A DNA stretch of 64,000 nt from Mycolicibacterium gadium (lineage in GTDB: Bacteria > Actinomycetota > Actinomycetes > Mycobacteriales > Mycobacteriaceae), in assembly GCF_010728925.1 (NCBI RefSeq), contig NZ_AP022608.1:3410001-3474000 (forward strand). Reading direction: 5' to 3'. Each line of letters opens with the position of its first letter. Positions within the stretch are counted from its first letter, which is position 1. Below the pieces are notes generated by a model, which made no database searches, was not told the origin of the DNA, and worked only from the letters and a program-made list of their open reading frames with translations. The position numbers and the translations under genes were made by a program. Positions 52,144-61,354 of the stretch are shown here, piece by piece.

Positions 52144-53189
52144 CGTTCCGAATCGTCCAGTGGACGACCGGCAACATCGGAGTGAAGTCGGTGCACGCGA
52201 TCGTCGAGAACTCACAGCTCGAGTTGGTCGGATGCTACGCCTGGTCACCGGACAAGGTCGGCAAAGACGTCGGCGAACTGTGTGGCATCCCACCGCTCGG
52301 TGTGACGGCCACCGACGATGTCGACGCCTTGATCGCGCTGAAGCCGGATTGCGTTGTCTACAACCAGATGTTCGCCGACGTCGACCACCTTGTCCGCATT
52401 CTCGAAGCGGGCATCAACGTGGTCACTACATCGGAGTTCATCACTGGACACCGGCTCGGCGAAGGGCGTGATCGTGTTGCGAAGGCATGTGAGGCCGGCA
52501 AGTCGACGATCTTCGGCAGCGGACTGAACCCCGGCTTCATCCAGCTCTTCGCGATCGTTTCGGCAGGGCTGTCCGATCGGATCGATCGGGTCTACATCGA
52601 GGAATCCTTCGACACCACGATCTACAACTCTCCGGAGACCGAGAAGATCATGGGATTCGGATACCCGATCGACTACCCGGATCTGCATGCGGTGACCGAG
52701 GAAGGGTCTTCGATATTCCGTGAAGCGGTCATGCTCGTCGCCGACGCCCTGGGGGTCGAACTCGACGACATCCGCTGCGAGGCCAAGTACGCGCAGGCCA
52801 CGGAGGACGTCAGCCTTCCCGGTGACTGGGTCATCGCCAAAGGTTGCGTAGCGGGAATCGACGTGAGCTGGAAGGGCTACGTCGGTGACCGGGACGTCGT
52901 CGAAGCACGGGCGGTGTGGACCAAAGGTCAAGCATTGGAACCTCTCTGGGAGATGGGATTCGGCTACCAGATCACGGTCGAGGGGCGGCCGACGATCAAG
53001 ACCACTCTCGCCTTCGAGCCGCCGCCCGACTTCGTGGCCGAAACCATCGAGGAATACATCCTGCTCGGACTCACCATCACCGCCGTCCCGGCGATCACCG
53101 CGATCCCCGCCGTCGTCGCGGCGGACCCCGGCATCGCGACCTACAACGACCTGCCGCTGCTTCTGCCCCGAGGTGTCATTAATGTCTGA
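52140..53189 (+). CDS. dihydrodipicolinate-reductase-like NAD(P)-dependent dehydrogenase
   Basis: A 349-residue protein of the same family as the one at 43197: IVQWTTGNIGVKSVHAI Rossmann start, CYAWSPDKVGKDVGELCG, and GSGLNPGFIQLF in the catalytic domain. Its ATG overlaps the P450 stop (ATGA). It probably oxidises or reduces a product of the P450. It and its neighbour at 53182 share only part of the sequence, so they may be subunits or act on different steps. Confidence 0.82.
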   Translation: MTFRIVQWTTGNIGVKSVHAIVENSQLELVGCYAWSPDKVGKDVGELCGIPPLGVTATDDVDALIALKPDCVVYNQMFADVDHLVRILEAGINVVTTSEFITGHRLGEGRDRVAKACEAGKSTIFGSGLNPGFIQLFAIVSAGLSDRIDRVYIEESFDTTIYNSPETEKIMGFGYPIDYPDLHAVTEEGSSIFREAVMLVADALGVELDDIRCEAKYAQATEDVSLPGDWVIAKGCVAGIDVSWKGYVGDRDVVEARAVWTKGQALEPLWEMGFGYQITVEGRPTIKTTLAFEPPPDFVAETIEEYILLGLTITAVPAITAIPAVVAADPGIATYNDLPLLLPRGVINV

Positions 53190-54240
53190 GAAAACCTATC
53201 GAGTCATTCAATGGATGACCGGCGACGTCGGGCAGGTCGGGGTCCGGCACTTCTCCGACAACCCCACGTTCGACCTCGTCGCCGTCCTCGTGCACAGCGA
53301 GGAAAAGGTCGGCAAGGACGCGGGTGAGATCGCAGGCATCCCCCCGACAGGTGTCATCGCGACCGATGACATCGAGGCGGTCATCACCATGGATGCCGAC
53401 TGTGTCTTCTACACGCCGATCATCATGGACACCGAGACCGTCTGCAGGCTCCTGCGTTCCGGCAAGAACGTCGTCACCACAAGCGGCTTCTTCTACCCGT
53501 CACCCGATTTCGCCGCGGACTGCGAGAAGATCCGTTCTGCGTGTGCCGACGGCGGAACGTCGTTTCACGGCGGCGGTATCCACCCCGGATACGCGGGCGA
53601 CATCCTGCCGGTAACGCTGGCCCGGGTGATGAACAGGATCGACCAGATCCGCGTAGAGGAGGTGGTCAACGTTCTCACCGATGCGCCACTCGACCACATC
53701 GAATGGATGGGGTTCGGCAAGGACAGGGACAAATTCCTCTCTGAGCCAACGATTCTCGGCCTTGGCCTTCCGTTCTTCGCGCAATCGATGTACATGATCG
53801 CCGACGGCCTCGGTGTGGCCATCGACCAGGTGACCGCGGCCGACGTCGCGGCCGGGGTGGCGACCGAGGACATCCCCCATCCCTTGGGTGCGATACCGCG
53901 CGGCACTGTCGCGGCCCAACGCCACGAGTGGACGGCCTGGGTCGACGGCAAACCACTCATCGTCTTCGGGGCCCTCTACACCACCACCACATCGGATAAA
54001 CTCGACCCGGCCTGGGAATTCGGGAAAACGCGCTACCGCATCGAGATCCAGGGCGACCCGCCGACCGAACTCATCCTCCAGGGCGTCGACCAACCCGACG
54101 GCACGATGCACCATCCGGGCTACGACTGGACCGCAATGGGTGCCATCAACGCGATCCCCGACGTCTGCGATGCGCAGCCCGGGTGGGTGCACCATTTCGA
54201 CCTGGGCCTGATCCGGCCGCGAGGCCTGGTTCGCAAATGA
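53182..54240 (+). CDS. dihydrodipicolinate-reductase-like NAD(P)-dependent dehydrogenase
   Basis: A 352-residue paralogue: starts KTYRVIQWMTGDVGQVGVR, then VLVHSEEKVGKDAGEIAG and GGGIHPGYAGDILP. Gene start lies inside the end of the preceding gene (eight-base overlap), and the stop overlaps the VOC gene (ATGA). Three members of this family within 11 kb imply that several related NAD(P)-linked steps belong to the pathway. Confidence 0.82.
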   Translation: MSEKTYRVIQWMTGDVGQVGVRHFSDNPTFDLVAVLVHSEEKVGKDAGEIAGIPPTGVIATDDIEAVITMDADCVFYTPIIMDTETVCRLLRSGKNVVTTSGFFYPSPDFAADCEKIRSACADGGTSFHGGGIHPGYAGDILPVTLARVMNRIDQIRVEEVVNVLTDAPLDHIEWMGFGKDRDKFLSEPTILGLGLPFFAQSMYMIADGLGVAIDQVTAADVAAGVATEDIPHPLGAIPRGTVAAQRHEWTAWVDGKPLIVFGALYTTTTSDKLDPAWEFGKTRYRIEIQGDPPTELILQGVDQPDGTMHHPGYDWTAMGAINAIPDVCDAQPGWVHHFDLGLIRPRGLVRK

Positions 54241-54650
54241 CCGCACCGCGACTCCATCACGTCGTCTTCGCCGTCGCTCCAGAGCGCCACGAGACCGGCG
54301 CGCAGATGTTCACCGACCTCGGCTTTCGTCTGCAACCGGCCGAACTCGCCGAACTCGGGGTCACCGTCAGCCTGGACTGGGATCGGGGCATCGAGCTCAT
54401 CAGCCCCACTGCGGGCGCGACGACGGAGGTGGCGGCATCGGTCCAGGCGTTTCTCGACAGCAACGGCGACGGCATCTATACCGTCGTGCTGCAGGTCCCC
54501 GGCGCCTCGGAGGCCGGGGCCGTCGCCGAGCGGTACGGGTCGACGATCCGCTTTCGTCAGAAGCTGGAGGGCGACGGCACGCACCTCGAGGAGATCGACC
54601 TGTCGGTGTTGGGCCTGCCGTTGACATTGTTGGACACCAACATTCCGTGA
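54237..54650 (+). CDS. VOC (glyoxalase/bleomycin-resistance fold) protein
   Basis: A 137-residue VOC-fold protein: begins with RLHHVVFAVAPERHETGA, has a first-half strand DRGIELISPT and a second half with YTVVLQVPGASEAGA. Classical metal residues would be His7 or 8 and Glu in the beta-strand positions; a clear complete set of four is not visible, so it could be a binding protein or isomerase. Coupled on both sides. In steroid and lipid clusters such proteins often act as epimerases or isomerases on CoA esters; inference only. Confidence 0.72.
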   Translation: MTAPRLHHVVFAVAPERHETGAQMFTDLGFRLQPAELAELGVTVSLDWDRGIELISPTAGATTEVAASVQAFLDSNGDGIYTVVLQVPGASEAGAVAERYGSTIRFRQKLEGDGTHLEEIDLSVLGLPLTLLDTNIP

Positions 54651-55852
54651 ACGTATTCGACGCCGGCCTCCCGACCCTGTCCTACGACGTCACCGACACG
54701 CCGCAGGAGATCTACCCGCAGTTTCGGGCCGCACAGCAGCTCGCGCCAATCGCGCTAGGGCCGATCGGTCCCGAGGTGATCTCGTATGAGCTAGCCCGAA
54801 CCGTGCTTCGCGATCCGAGTTTCGTCGTCCCCAAGGGCATCCACCTGTCCGCCCACGGCATCACGTCAGGACCGTTGTGGGACAGGGTGACCCGCAGCAT
54901 CCTCAACATGGAGGGCGACGAACACCGTCGACTGCGGAGCCTGGTGTCGCGGGCCTTCACGCCAAGGGCGACGGCCCGAATGCACGACACCATTCACACC
55001 GTCGTCAACGAGCTCATCGACCAGGTTGCCGATTCGGGCGGTTGCGAGTTCGTCGCGGATATCGCACGGCCCTACCCCATTCCGGTCATCTGCGCCCTGC
55101 TCGGCGCTCCGCGTGAGGACTGGCGGCAGTTCTCCCGCTGGGCCGACGACATCTTCAAAATTGTCAGCTTCGACTGCAATCTCGCCGAGGAGCAACCCGT
55201 CGTGCTCAAGGCGTGGGGCGAGTTCGACGACTACATCGACGACATGGTCGCCGACAGGCGGCAGAACTTGACCGACGATCTGCTGTCCGACCTCATCCGG
55301 ATCGAGGATGCCGGAGACCGGTTGGACACCGGGGAGTTGCGCATGCTGGCGTTCAGCATTCTCGTGGCCGGCACCGACACCACCCGCAGCCAGCTCGCCG
55401 CGTCGATGCAGGTGCTCTGCGATCACCCTGAGCAGTGGTCACTGCTGAGAGAGCAGCCGAGGCTGGCGATGCCGGCCGTCGAGGAGACGATGCGTCATTC
55501 ACCGTCGATGTGCAGCACGGTGCGCAGCGTCGCCGAGGACGTCACCATCGGCGACTACACCTTTCCGGCGGACACCTTCATCATCGTGAATACCTATGCC
55601 GCCAACCGCGATAGCGCGATCTATGACGATCCGGCTCGTTTCGACATCACCCGCGACGAACCGCCACCGATCCTGACCTTCGGTGGCGGCGTCCACTATT
55701 GCCTGGGCGCCAACCTGGCACGGTTGGAACTCGCGGAGGCGCTGAAGATACTCACCAAGCGCATCCGGGCCCCACGGCGCACCGAATCGGTGCCGTGGAA
55801 ACCTCTGCTCGGTCTCAGCGGACCGACCAGCCTGCAGATAGAGTTCGCCTGA
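54647..55852 (+). CDS. cytochrome P450 (CYP) 2
   Basis: A 401-residue P450. I-helix AGTDTTRS, ExxR in EETMRHSP, haem loop FGGGVHYCLG with Cys352. It is from a different subfamily than the first P450 of the cluster, since the N-terminal half has little in common. GTG at 54647 overlaps the VOC gene stop (GTGA) and its own stop overlaps the ERG2-like gene start (TGATG). Two different P450s suggest two distinct hydroxylations or a multi-step oxidation. Confidence 0.9.
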   Translation: MNVFDAGLPTLSYDVTDTPQEIYPQFRAAQQLAPIALGPIGPEVISYELARTVLRDPSFVVPKGIHLSAHGITSGPLWDRVTRSILNMEGDEHRRLRSLVSRAFTPRATARMHDTIHTVVNELIDQVADSGGCEFVADIARPYPIPVICALLGAPREDWRQFSRWADDIFKIVSFDCNLAEEQPVVLKAWGEFDDYIDDMVADRRQNLTDDLLSDLIRIEDAGDRLDTGELRMLAFSILVAGTDTTRSQLAASMQVLCDHPEQWSLLREQPRLAMPAVEETMRHSPSMCSTVRSVAEDVTIGDYTFPADTFIIVNTYAANRDSAIYDDPARFDITRDEPPPILTFGGGVHYCLGANLARLELAEALKILTKRIRAPRRTESVPWKPLLGLSGPTSLQIEFA

Positions 55853-56418
55853 TGTCCTACAAGTTCGATCCCGACGTGCTGGGCACGGTGGCCAAGCAGG
55901 TCGTCGGCCTGCCGCTGCAAAGCGGTGAGTTGATCACCCGGGCCATCGAGGCGCTCGCCGACGAATACCCAGACCTCATCGATGCCACGTCAGGACGCTG
56001 GGTGGGCAGCAAGGCGGGCGGCATCCTCGGCAAGGTCCGTTTCCTCTACTTCCGCCCGCGTGAGTACATCGTGATCTTCGGCTCACCAACTGGCACCCAG
56101 GGCTTTTCGGGCCGCTACAAACACGTTGACGTGCACAAGTTCCTGATCGCCGGCCAAATAGACTGGTACGACTTGGAATCCGATGACCTATCCGCCAAAC
56201 CGCTGATGCCCGGCGAGCACGCACACATGGTGCGCGGTCAAGCCCGCGGTATGACCATCCATCCCGGTTCATGGCACATTGAGTACGGCCGCGGTGCGGT
56301 GGCCACCACCCTGCCGTTCGCGATGGTCGACACCCTGCTGGTGTCACTGGAGTTCGAATCGGTGCGCCGCTCGACAGTCGAGTTCGCCAAGCTGGTGCGC
56401 CGCCAACTGCGCCGCTGA
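55852..56418 (+). CDS. ERG2 / sigma-1 receptor family protein (sterol C8-isomerase-like)
   Basis: A 188-residue protein that aligns by eye with eukaryotic ERG2 (sterol C8-C7 isomerase) and sigma-1 receptor. Shared segments are EYIVIFGSPTGTQGFSGRY (residues 71-89) and WHIEYGRGAVATTLPFAM (141-158); Glu144 matches the ligand-binding Glu172 of human sigma-1. The family's N-terminal membrane helix is not present, so it should be soluble or peripheral. It is the last gene of the coupled operon that includes two P450s. A role in moving a ring double bond of a sterol-like substrate is the natural inference; activity is unproven. Confidence 0.85.
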   Translation: MSYKFDPDVLGTVAKQVVGLPLQSGELITRAIEALADEYPDLIDATSGRWVGSKAGGILGKVRFLYFRPREYIVIFGSPTGTQGFSGRYKHVDVHKFLIAGQIDWYDLESDDLSAKPLMPGEHAHMVRGQARGMTIHPGSWHIEYGRGAVATTLPFAMVDTLLVSLEFESVRRSTVEFAKLVRRQLRR

Positions 56419-56485
56419 CGCGTTCTCGAGTGTTGGGTTTTGTCACGCTCTGCGGCGCCGGTTTCCGTCGTATAAGTTGCCAATC

Positions 56486-56609
56486 GCGGAAAGTCCGGCC
56501 CGAATCGGTCCTCCCAGTCCGTGACGAAGCCCAGATAGTCGAGGTAGAACTCCTCGGCCTTGGCCTGGTCGAAGATGCGCAGCACCCGGACGGCCCGCTC
56601 GAGCCGCAT
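56486..56609 (-). pseudogene. truncated glyoxalase-superfamily gene, N-terminal fragment
   Basis: ATG at 56609 opens a frame with RLERAVRVLRIFDQAKAEEFY and LDYLGFVTDWEDRFGPDFPRL, typical of the first 40 residues of a glyoxalase-superfamily protein. Resemblance then ends and the frame runs antisense into the ERG2-like gene. The C-terminal two thirds are lost. It lies exactly between the accessory cluster and the conserved Rv0910-like gene, so it probably marks the junction where the cluster joined. Confidence 0.6.
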
Positions 56610-56614
56610 GGCGA

Positions 56615-57061
56615 TCAGTCCGGCGCGAACACAGATTTGAAGCGGTTCAACGACTCTCGGATGTCGCTCTTGAGCGCATTGGCGACGACCATGCCGATCG
56701 GACCGAACAGCGCGGGACCGCCGAGGTGTACGTCGAATGTGACCGTCGACCCGCCTGGATCCTGCTCGACGGGCCGCACCTTGCCGAGGAGTTTGACCTT
56801 GACGCCACCGCTCCCGTCGCCGTTGAGCGTCATCGCCTCCGGCGGTTTGAAGTGCACGATGGTCCACTTGATCCGGTTGGGCATGCCCTTGACTTCCACG
56901 ATCGACTCGATGACCGTGCCCTTCTCCAGGGTCTCGGGCAGCTTGCTCCGCCACACCCGGTGAATGCTGAGCCACTCCTTGTAACGGGACAGATCCGACG
57001 CGCACTCCCACGCCTTCTCCGGCGGAAGGGGGACGTCGACGGAGACGGAAAGTTTGGCCAT
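56615..57061 (-). CDS. SRPBCC family protein, Rv0910-like toxin
   Basis: A 148-residue START/SRPBCC-fold protein beginning MAKLSVSVDVPLPPEKAWE and containing IKWTIVHFKPPEAMTLNGD. I recognise it as the counterpart of M. tuberculosis Rv0910, described as the toxin partner of the Rv0909 (MT0933-type) antitoxin. The antitoxin gene lies directly upstream with a five-base gap. The fold binds hydrophobic ligands; the mechanism of any toxicity is not settled. Confidence 0.85.
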   Translation of the reverse strand: MAKLSVSVDVPLPPEKAWECASDLSRYKEWLSIHRVWRSKLPETLEKGTVIESIVEVKGMPNRIKWTIVHFKPPEAMTLNGDGSGGVKVKLLGKVRPVEQDPGGSTVTFDVHLGGPALFGPIGMVVANALKSDIRESLNRFKSVFAPD

Positions 57062-57066
57062 CCGTG

Positions 57067-57348
57067 CTAAGAGGTGGGCGGGGCCGTCGGGGGTCGATGT
57101 GGCGACGCGTCGCCCGGCGGCGGCTGCGGCGGCGGTACCTGGCCCGACTGCTGCGTCGGAGGTACCTGCCCGGGTTGGTTGACGTTGTTATCCACCGCCT
57201 TCTTGGCGGCGTCCTGCACCTTGTTGACGTGCTGGGCGTACTTGCCCTGCGTCTTCTTGTCTACGAGGTCACCGGCCTTGTCGATAGCGGTGTCCACCTT
57301 GTCGGCGTTCTTGGCCAGCACGGTCTTCAGCTTGTCGAGGAATGCCAT
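57067..57348 (-). CDS. MT0933-like antitoxin, Rv0909-like
   Basis: A 93-residue protein. The N-terminal half, FLDKLKTVLAKNADKVDT and AGDLVDKKTQGKYAQHVNKV, is an amphipathic helical repeat typical of MT0933-type antitoxins. The C-terminal half is low complexity, rich in Pro, Gln and Gly, and longer than in the M. tuberculosis protein as I remember it. It is upstream of the toxin-like SRPBCC gene and nine bases after the ctpE stop, so all could be co-transcribed with ctpE. Confidence 0.8.
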   Translation of the reverse strand: MAFLDKLKTVLAKNADKVDTAIDKAGDLVDKKTQGKYAQHVNKVQDAAKKAVDNNVNQPGQVPPTQQSGQVPPPQPPPGDASPHRPPTAPPTS

Positions 57349-57357
57349 GCGGCCACC

Positions 57358-59745
57358 CTACTCCGAACGCCACAACCTGCGACGTTCCCCCAAGACGGCG
57401 CCCTGAACCCACCAGATGACCTCGATCGCCGCTGCCCCGACGAGGCCGATGATCAGCGCCGTCGTCGTGGTTTTGACGTTCGACGGGTCGAGCATGAACG
57501 CCTTTCGCGCCAGCGGTATCGAGAAAATCACCACGTACGCCAGACCGGACACCACGACCAACGCCACCCGCCACCATTCATACGGCCGTGCGACTACTGC
57601 CAGCACCCAGACCCCGGTCACCAGCAGTGTGATTAGGGCCGCCGTCGACGCCTGCATCTGTTCGGCAGCGGTGGCTTCGCGCCCCTGATAGGCGACGAGG
57701 TACGACGTGAAAGTCGCGATACCCACCACCATGCCCGACGGCAGTGCCGCCGTCATGACCCGTCGCACGAATCCCGTGTGCGCCCGTTCGTTGTTGGGCG
57801 CCAGCGACAGGATGAACGCCGGGATGCCGATGGTGAACCACGCGGCGATCGTGACGTGGATCGGCTGGAACGGAAACAACAACGGATCGGTACCGAACAG
57901 CTCCGATGACAGTCCACCGAGGCCGACGAGTATCGCCAGCAGCACGGAGTACACGGTTTTGGTCAGAAACAGGTTCGAGACCCGTTCGATGTTGCCGATC
58001 ACCCGGCGGCCCTCGCCGACCACATACGGCAGCGTCGCGAACTTGTTGTCCAGCAACACGATCTGAGCCACCGCGCGGGAGGCTGAGCTGCCCGAGCCCA
58101 TTGCGACACCGATGTCGGCGTCCTTGAGTGCCAGCACGTCGTTGACGCCGTCGCCGGTCATCGCCACGGTGTGCCCGCGGGACTGCAGAGCGTGCACCAT
58201 GGCCCGCTTCTGGTCGGGCCGCACCCGGCCGAACGTCGTGTACTCCTCAAGTGTGTCGGCCAGCTGCTCGGGCTCGTCAGGCAGCTGGCGGGCGTCCATG
58301 GTCTCGCCGTCGAGGCCCAGCGAGCCGGCGACCGCCCCGACCGACACCGCGTTGTCACCCGAGATGACCTTGATCGAAACCTTCTGATCAGCAAAGTAAT
58401 CCAGAGTGTCACGGGCATCAGGCCGTATTCGTTGTTCGAGCACCACCAGCGCAGCCGGTGTGATAGCACCGGGCGCCTCGGCGTGATCGACGGGCAACTC
58501 GCACGAGCCGAGCAGCAGTACACGAAGTCCCTGCGCGCCGATCTCCTCTGCCTGCTTGGCGATTTCCGACCCCGGTGCGAGTAGCACGTCAGGTGCGCCG
58601 ATCACCCAGTTGCCGTGGTCGGCGTACGACGCGCCACTCCACTTGGTCGCGGATTTGAACGGTGCGGTGGCGGTGGCTTCCCACCCAGGCGGCATCTTGT
58701 AGGCCTCGGCGATGGCCGCCATGCTGGCGTTGGGTCGCGCGTCGTCGGCGGCGAGCTGTGCCAGGATATCGGCGACTGCGCATTCGTCGAGCTTCTTGAG
58801 ATCCGATACCCGCATACCGTTTTCGGTGAGGGTGCCGGTCTTGTCGGCACATACGACGTCGACGCGGGCCAGCCCCTCGATGGCAGGCAATTCGTTGACC
58901 AGGCACTGCCTGCGGCCGAGTCGGACGACGCCGACGGCGAACGCGATCGACGTCATGAGCACCAAACCCTCGGGCACCATCGGCACCAGGGCGCCGACCA
59001 TCCGCAACACCGACTCCCGCCAATCCGAACCGGTGGTGAACAGCTGGGTGTAGATGATCAGCAGGCCGGCGGGGATCAACAGGTAGGTGATGAACTGCAG
59101 GATCTTGTTGATACCGCTGCGCAGTTCGGAATTCACCAATGTGAACTTGCTCGCCTCCTCGGCGAGTTTGGCCGCGTAGGCTTCCTTCCCGACCTTGGTG
59201 GCCCGGTATGCGCCGCTGCCCGCGACGACGAAACTGCCCGACATGACGTTGTCACCGGCGTCCTTGGCGATCGGGTCGGCCTCACCGGTGAGCAGGGACT
59301 CGTCGACCTCGAGGTTGGATTCCTCGACGATCTCACCGTCGACGACGATCTGGTCGCCGGGGCCGAGTTCGATGATGTCATCGAGCACGACCTCGGCGGG
59401 AAGTACCGCTTCGGTCCCGGATTGCCTGCGCACCAAGGGTTTCGCCTGACCCACGATGGCCAGTTTGTCCAGGGTCTGCTTGGCCCGTAGTTCCTGGATG
59501 ATGCCGATCGCGCTGTTGGCGATGATGAGCAGCCCGAATGCGCCGTTGATCACCGAACCGGTGGAGAGCACGATGACGAGCAGCACCCCGAGAATCGCGT
59601 TGATACGGGTGAACACATTGGCCCGCACGATCTCGGAGACACTGCGGGCGGCGCGGGTCGGCACGTCATTGGTCTTGCCTTCGGAAACACGCTGTGCGAC
59701 TTCGGCATCGGTCAGACCGGCGGCTTCGACGGGAACGGTGGTCAC
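57358..59745 (-). CDS. ctpE: P-type cation-transporting ATPase CtpE
   Basis: A 795-residue P-type ATPase. The phosphorylation site is DKTGT with Asp301. TGE appears as [10 protein letters not shown] in the actuator domain and [16 protein letters not shown] in the hinge. About ten membrane helices, two pairs before the catalytic loops and the rest after residue 590. M. tuberculosis CtpE (Rv0908) is reported to take up calcium and affect the cell envelope. Gene order on both sides matches Rv0904c-Rv0910. GTG start overlaps the stop of the beta-lactamase-fold gene (GTGA). Confidence 0.93.
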   Translation of the reverse strand: MTTVPVEAAGLTDAEVAQRVSEGKTNDVPTRAARSVSEIVRANVFTRINAILGVLLVIVLSTGSVINGAFGLLIIANSAIGIIQELRAKQTLDKLAIVGQAKPLVRRQSGTEAVLPAEVVLDDIIELGPGDQIVVDGEIVEESNLEVDESLLTGEADPIAKDAGDNVMSGSFVVAGSGAYRATKVGKEAYAAKLAEEASKFTLVNSELRSGINKILQFITYLLIPAGLLIIYTQLFTTGSDWRESVLRMVGALVPMVPEGLVLMTSIAFAVGVVRLGRRQCLVNELPAIEGLARVDVVCADKTGTLTENGMRVSDLKKLDECAVADILAQLAADDARPNASMAAIAEAYKMPPGWEATATAPFKSATKWSGASYADHGNWVIGAPDVLLAPGSEIAKQAEEIGAQGLRVLLLGSCELPVDHAEAPGAITPAALVVLEQRIRPDARDTLDYFADQKVSIKVISGDNAVSVGAVAGSLGLDGETMDARQLPDEPEQLADTLEEYTTFGRVRPDQKRAMVHALQSRGHTVAMTGDGVNDVLALKDADIGVAMGSGSSASRAVAQIVLLDNKFATLPYVVGEGRRVIGNIERVSNLFLTKTVYSVLLAILVGLGGLSSELFGTDPLLFPFQPIHVTIAAWFTIGIPAFILSLAPNNERAHTGFVRRVMTAALPSGMVVGIATFTSYLVAYQGREATAAEQMQASTAALITLLVTGVWVLAVVARPYEWWRVALVVVSGLAYVVIFSIPLARKAFMLDPSNVKTTTTALIIGLVGAAAIEVIWWVQGAVLGERRRLWRSE

Positions 59746-61328
59746 TTGGTGAAAGTCCCTCTACCGAGCTCGTCGTAGTACTCCAGCATCAGCCTGTCGC
59801 CGTCGAATGTCGCCTTGGAAATGGTTCCCGGCGGCGCATTTTCGGTGACGAACGTGAACGTGAAGACGTTGCCGTCCCAATGTTGCAGTGGCACGGTCAG
59901 CTTCGTGCCGAGCGCCAGCATCAGCTGGCCGTCCTTCTCGGTGACCCGCGCCGGACCCCAATAGTCGTTGGCGTAGGTGCCGACGTAGGTGGCCAGCGGC
60001 GCGGCCGGTGCCGGACTCGAGGGCCGCGGCTTGCCGACGAGCGACCCATCGGGCTTCTCCATCTCAGCGAAGACCGCGCTGTAGAGGCCGTACCAGTCCT
60101 CACGCACCTCGCCGAACTGGACGAGATCCGCGAATTGAGCTGTCAGCGTTTCGGGAACGCCCGAGGGGGTGGCGTTGGTCAGCGCGACGATCGCCACGTC
60201 GGCCGACGGCAGGATCGCGAAATTCGTTCCGGCGCCGAGTTCGAACGCACCAGAGTGGCTCAGTTCCGTACGCGATGCCGACGTCGTCCCCACATTGAAG
60301 CCGAATCCGTAGAAGCCGGACCGCATCGCCGGTTCCGACGCGGGGCTCGACACGATCTGCGGGGTGAGCGCGGGCAACAGTGCGTCGGCGTCGACGATCT
60401 GCTTGTCGCCGTGCTTTCCGTTCGCGAGCACCATCGCGAGCCACCGGGTCATGTCGTTGACGGACGAGCTCGCACCGCCGGCGGGCGCTTGGGGGTCCGC
60501 GTCACGGACATAGAGCGGCTCGTACCGGCCGTCGACGTGGATGTGTCCGACGGCGCGGTCGGCGCGGGACTCGTAGTCGGCGAACCGGTAGCTTGTCGAC
60601 GGCATGCCAAGCGGGTCGAACAGCACGTCGTCGGCCAGCACGTCCCACGGCTTGCCGGCACTCACCGCGACCGCCTCGGCGCCCGTGGTGTAGCCGTAGT
60701 TGGTGTAGGCGTAGGAGATTCGGAACGGATCGAGTGGTTGGTCGCGCAGGCGGTCCATGATGTAGCGGCGGTCGTGGCCGATGTCCTCGAGCATGTCTCC
60801 CGCGTGGTCGGGCAGTCCGGATCGGTGCGAGAGCATGTCACCGACGGTGACCATCTGCGTGACGACCGGGTCCGACAGGGCGAACCACGGCAACTTCGAC
60901 ACGATGGGGGTGTCCCAGCCGATCGCGTTCACACCGACCTGGTGGGCGACCACCGTCGAGGAGATCGGCTTGGACAGTGACGCCAGTTGAAACACCGTGT
61001 CGGGTTCGACGCGGTTCTTCTCGTCATCGCCGGCTCGGACGTCTTTGACGCCGAAACCTTTCGCGTACACGGTTTCCCCCCGGTACACGACGGCGACCGC
61101 CATGCCGGGAATCCCGGATTGACGCATCAGTTCCTCAGCGATGCCGTCGAGTTTGGCGATGGCCTTGTCGACGGCGTTCTCGGGCAGGGGCATCGCGGGC
61201 ACCAGCGGCGGCGGTATGTCCGCCTGGGTCGGCGTTGACGGCGGCGCCGGGTCGGCAGGCTTGTCCGTGGTGCAGCCCGGTGCGAGGGCGATCAACCCCA
61301 CGACGGCCAGCCTGGCCAGTGCATTCAT
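59742..61328 (-). CDS. beta-lactamase-fold (class C / esterase) lipoprotein, Rv0907-like
   Basis: A 528-residue serine hydrolase of the beta-lactamase/penicillin-binding fold. The signal peptide ends in a lipobox-like APGC (Cys19), so it should be a lipoprotein on the outer face of the membrane. Catalytic Ser117-x-x-Lys120 (SLSK) and a Tyr-x-Asn in YTNYG are present, plus a separate C-terminal beta domain (after about residue 420). ATG at 61328 is chosen because it begins the signal peptide. It matches the position of Rv0907. Probable role in cell-wall or lipid ester turnover. Confidence 0.85.
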   Translation of the reverse strand: MNALARLAVVGLIALAPGCTTDKPADPAPPSTPTQADIPPPLVPAMPLPENAVDKAIAKLDGIAEELMRQSGIPGMAVAVVYRGETVYAKGFGVKDVRAGDDEKNRVEPDTVFQLASLSKPISSTVVAHQVGVNAIGWDTPIVSKLPWFALSDPVVTQMVTVGDMLSHRSGLPDHAGDMLEDIGHDRRYIMDRLRDQPLDPFRISYAYTNYGYTTGAEAVAVSAGKPWDVLADDVLFDPLGMPSTSYRFADYESRADRAVGHIHVDGRYEPLYVRDADPQAPAGGASSSVNDMTRWLAMVLANGKHGDKQIVDADALLPALTPQIVSSPASEPAMRSGFYGFGFNVGTTSASRTELSHSGAFELGAGTNFAILPSADVAIVALTNATPSGVPETLTAQFADLVQFGEVREDWYGLYSAVFAEMEKPDGSLVGKPRPSSPAPAAPLATYVGTYANDYWGPARVTEKDGQLMLALGTKLTVPLQHWDGNVFTFTFVTENAPPGTISKATFDGDRLMLEYYDELGRGTFTK

Positions 61329-61354
61329 GCGTGCACCGTATCCCGTCGAAATGG

